In this document: positions 7,188 through 9,028 of the stretch, piece by piece | Numbering within the stretch: position 1 is the stretch's first letter | Layout: every line of letters starts with the position of its first letter | Source: an uncultured Sphingomonas sp. | GTDB lineage: Bacteria > Pseudomonadota > Alphaproteobacteria > Sphingomonadales > Sphingomonadaceae | DNA: 9,028 nt | Direction of reading: 5' to 3' | Assembly (NCBI GenBank): GCA_902806295.1 | Contig: CADCWB010000242.1 | Coordinates: 1-9,028 of the forward strand | The notes under the pieces: model-generated | Database searches by the model: none | What the model saw: only the letters and a program-made list of their open reading frames with translations | What the model was told of the DNA's origin: nothing | Position numbers and translations under genes: made by a program

Positions 7188-9028
7188 ATGCTGCACACCC
7201 GGCTCGCCGCGATCGACGCTAAACCGCTCGGCCGTGGCGAGCCGTGGCTCATTCCCGGCCTGCTCGCCGCGGCGTTGGCGAGCGGGGCCTTTTTGTTCTG
7301 GATCTCAGGTCACCTGCTGGTCGGTGCGCTGCTGGCAATCAGCACGCTCATCGCTGGCACCCTGGCGGGGCTGGCCTTGCGGCAATCGGCTGGTCCGCAG
7401 GCATCCGTGGCCGTCGCGCCAGATTATTCCCTGGTTGCCTCCGCGCTGGCGTTGTCACCCGATCCGGCTGCGCTGACCGACCGCGAGGGGCAGCTGGTCA
7501 CGGCCAACGCTGCCTACCGCGCACGCTTTCCTGGAGCTCCGTCGCCCCCGAATCTGGGCGCGGACGACGAGTCCACCCGTTCGCTCAACCTTGCTCGCAC
7601 GCTCGCGTGGCGCGACGGCGAGGGCGGCGCGGAAAGCATTACCACGCAGAGCGGCCCAGCCGCGGTGGAGGTGCAGCGAGTGGGTGCTCGCGGGGATCAG
7701 CTGCTGTGGCGCTTTCCACGCGCCCGGCCTGATCTGTTGGCGGTCTTGGTACAGCGGATCGGCGGCATGGAGGGCGAGATATTCGCCCGCAGTGGAGTGC
7801 TGGCGGCGGCTACCGGATCGAATGGCGAACTGCTCGCCGCGAATCCGCTGCTCCGGGAGCGAGCGGAACTTCCGGCCGAGCTCTCCTCTTCGATGCCCTT
7901 TGCCGACCTTCTCACCGGCACGGAGGATGGCCGCGTACGGCTCGGGGCCGAAGGTGACAGCGGACGGCCGCTGCGTCTGTTGCATGTACCGATCGATCCG
8001 GAGCGGATGGGCCATGCCGGGATCACCTTGTTGTTCGACACGTCGGAGGCTGCGCGGCTCAACGACGGCGCCAACGTGCAGGCGCTGCTGGACATCCTGC
8101 CGGTCGGCTTGGCACTGGTCGATCGCGATGGGCGCTTCCTGACCACCAACAAGGCGTTTCGCGTTGCCGGTGGGATCGCGGAAGACGCCGGTCTAGCCTA
8201 CCCCGGCGATCTGGTGGTCAAGGAAGACAAGGCAGCGGTGGCAGATGCCGTGCGCCGCAACACACGCGGGCCGGCCATGTCGAGCGACCTTGCGGTGCGA
8301 CTGGCGCACCAGCCGACGGATCCCGTGGCACTGACCATCGCCGGGCTGCGCGGGCTCGGTGACGCCGCCGTCCTGCTGCTGCTCAAGGACAACAGTGAGG
8401 AAGCCAAGCTCAAGCGGCAAATCGCGCAGGCAACCAAGATGCAGGCGGTCGGCCAGCTGGCCGGCGGCGTCGCTCACGACTTCAACAATATTCTTACCGC
8501 CATCATCGGCCATTGCGACCTGATGTTGATGCGGCATACCCCTGGCGACAGCGACTACGACGACATTCAGCAAATCAAGTCGAACAGCAATCGCGCGGCC
8601 GGGCTGACTCGGCAGCTGCTCGCCTTCTCACGCCAGCAAACCCTGCGACCGCAAGTGTTACAGCTGCCCGACGTCGTCTCGGAGGTGTCGCACCTGCTCA
8701 AACGGCTGCTCGGCGAGACGGTGGTCCTGAACGTGAAGCATGGCCGGGACCTGGGTTCCGTGCGCGCCGATCCGGGCCAGTTGGAGCAAGTGATCGTTAA
8801 TCTGGCGGTCAATGCTCGCGACGCCATGGCCGGAACCGGTGGAGGCACGCTGACCATCCAGACCTATCCGGTTAAGGCTCACCAAGTGGCGGAGATCGGA
8901 TCCGAGATCTTGCCGATCGCGGACTACTCCGCGCTGTCCATCTCCGACACTGGCTGCGGCATTCCGCCAAGCGTGCTGGGGAAGGTGTTTGAACCCTTCT
9001 TCACCACCAAGGAGGTGGGCAAGGGCAC
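7188..9028 (+). CDS. cckA: Hybrid sensor histidine kinase CckA (3' end beyond the window)
   Basis: CckA autophosphorylates and passes phosphate through its own receiver domain to ChpT, and then to CtrA and CpdR, controlling cell-cycle or motility programmes in alphaproteobacteria. The frame is open from ATG 7188 to the window end (613 full codons). Two transmembrane helices (about 20-39 and 43-64) have almost no loop between them. A degenerate PAS-like region covers about 79-115, and a clearer PAS domain starts at NVQALLDILPVGLALVDRDG (from residue 296). The H-box is QLAGGVAHDFNNILTAIIGH, with phospho-acceptor His430. The N-box is NLAVNARDAM (Asn542), the G1 box DTGCGIP (Asp587) and the F-box EPFFTTK (602-608). 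The sequence stops inside the approach to the G2 box, so the ATPase end and expected receiver domain are not visible. GGTAGG just upstream is at best a weak Shine-Dalgarno, and coupling to the M13 gene is likely. An NtrB-like kinase is the alternative, but the two helices and PAS layout favour CckA. Confidence 0.92.
   Translation, partial: MLHTRLAAIDAKPLGRGEPWLIPGLLAAALASGAFLFWISGHLLVGALLAISTLIAGTLAGLALRQSAGPQASVAVAPDYSLVASALALSPDPAALTDREGQLVTANAAYRARFPGAPSPPNLGADDESTRSLNLARTLAWRDGEGGAESITTQSGPAAVEVQRVGARGDQLLWRFPRARPDLLAVLVQRIGGMEGEIFARSGVLAAATGSNGELLAANPLLRERAELPAELSSSMPFADLLTGTEDGRVRLGAEGDSGRPLRLLHVPIDPERMGHAGITLLFDTSEAARLNDGANVQALLDILPVGLALVDRDGRFLTTNKAFRVAGGIAEDAGLAYPGDLVVKEDKAAVADAVRRNTRGPAMSSDLAVRLAHQPTDPVALTIAGLRGLGDAAVLLLLKDNSEEAKLKRQIAQATKMQAVGQLAGGVAHDFNNILTAIIGHCDLMLMRHTPGDSDYDDIQQIKSNSNRAAGLTRQLLAFSRQQTLRPQVLQLPDVVSEVSHLLKRLLGETVVLNVKHGRDLGSVRADPGQLEQVIVNLAVNARDAMAGTGGGTLTIQTYPVKAHQVAEIGSEILPIADYSALSISDTGCGIPPSVLGKVFEPFFTTKEVGKG

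Noticed and set aside
5717..7252. A 511-codon minus-strand open frame antisense to the M13 peptidase gene
   Set aside because: Long antisense frames are common opposite GC-rich genes with biased third positions. The translation shows no recognisable domain, it has no supporting Shine-Dalgarno context that I could see, and it lies almost wholly opposite a gene with a full set of catalytic motifs.
7455..8152. Overlapping open frames on both strands (up to 186 codons) inside the N-terminal half of cckA
   Set aside because: The true frame from 7188 runs unbroken to the window edge and carries PAS, H, N, G1 and F boxes. The other frames are shadows.
1..9028. A search by eye for CRISPR repeats, tRNA genes, insertion-sequence ends, toxin-antitoxin pairs or defence genes
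   Set aside because: The genes fill nearly the whole window, the longest non-coding gap is 86 bp, and every gene fits a known core family. There is no space for, and no sign of, such elements.

Overview
The window is a compact, GC-rich stretch of bacterial chromosome carrying housekeeping genes. The proteins point to an alphaproteobacterium, most likely a sphingomonad (order Sphingomonadales). The evidence is the CckA-type hybrid histidine kinase, which is a marker of Alphaproteobacteria, an AspRS carrying the sequence NGVELSSGAIRNHRPD, and the gene order dapA-smpB-DUF2062-M13 peptidase-cckA. The order is a family-level impression from memory, not a search result. No mobile element, tRNA, rRNA, CRISPR array or phage gene is visible, and composition looks uniform throughout.

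Layout. Positions 1-473 (+) hold the C-terminal end of aspS (aspartyl-tRNA synthetase). It converges, across 71 bp with weak hairpins, on a minus-strand pair read right to left: slt (soluble lytic transglycosylase, 3018-1039) and then greB (transcript cleavage factor, 1030-545). The two are 8 bp apart, and the greB Shine-Dalgarno overlaps the slt stop codon. An 86-bp divergent intergenic region (3019-3104) separates slt from a plus-strand run: dapA (3105-3977), smpB (4047-4529), a DUF2062 membrane protein (4522-5088), an M13 zinc metallopeptidase lipoprotein (5114-7183) and cckA (7188 to the window edge, incomplete). Gaps in this run are 69 bp, an 8-nt overlap, 25 bp and 4 bp, so most or all of it is probably one transcription unit.

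How the genes relate. Slt cuts peptidoglycan strands and DapA commits carbon to diaminopimelate and lysine, so the divergent region lies between a wall-turnover gene and a wall-precursor gene. SmpB (with tmRNA) rescues stalled ribosomes, and GreB rescues backtracked RNA polymerase. The M13 lipoprotein should act on peptides or proteins in the envelope. CckA is the phosphorelay kinase that controls CtrA. The DUF2062 protein has no established function.

I found no evidence of a new defence, mobile or biosynthetic system. The points worth a second look concern gene coupling, start-site choice, and the M13-cckA and smpB-DUF2062 adjacencies.
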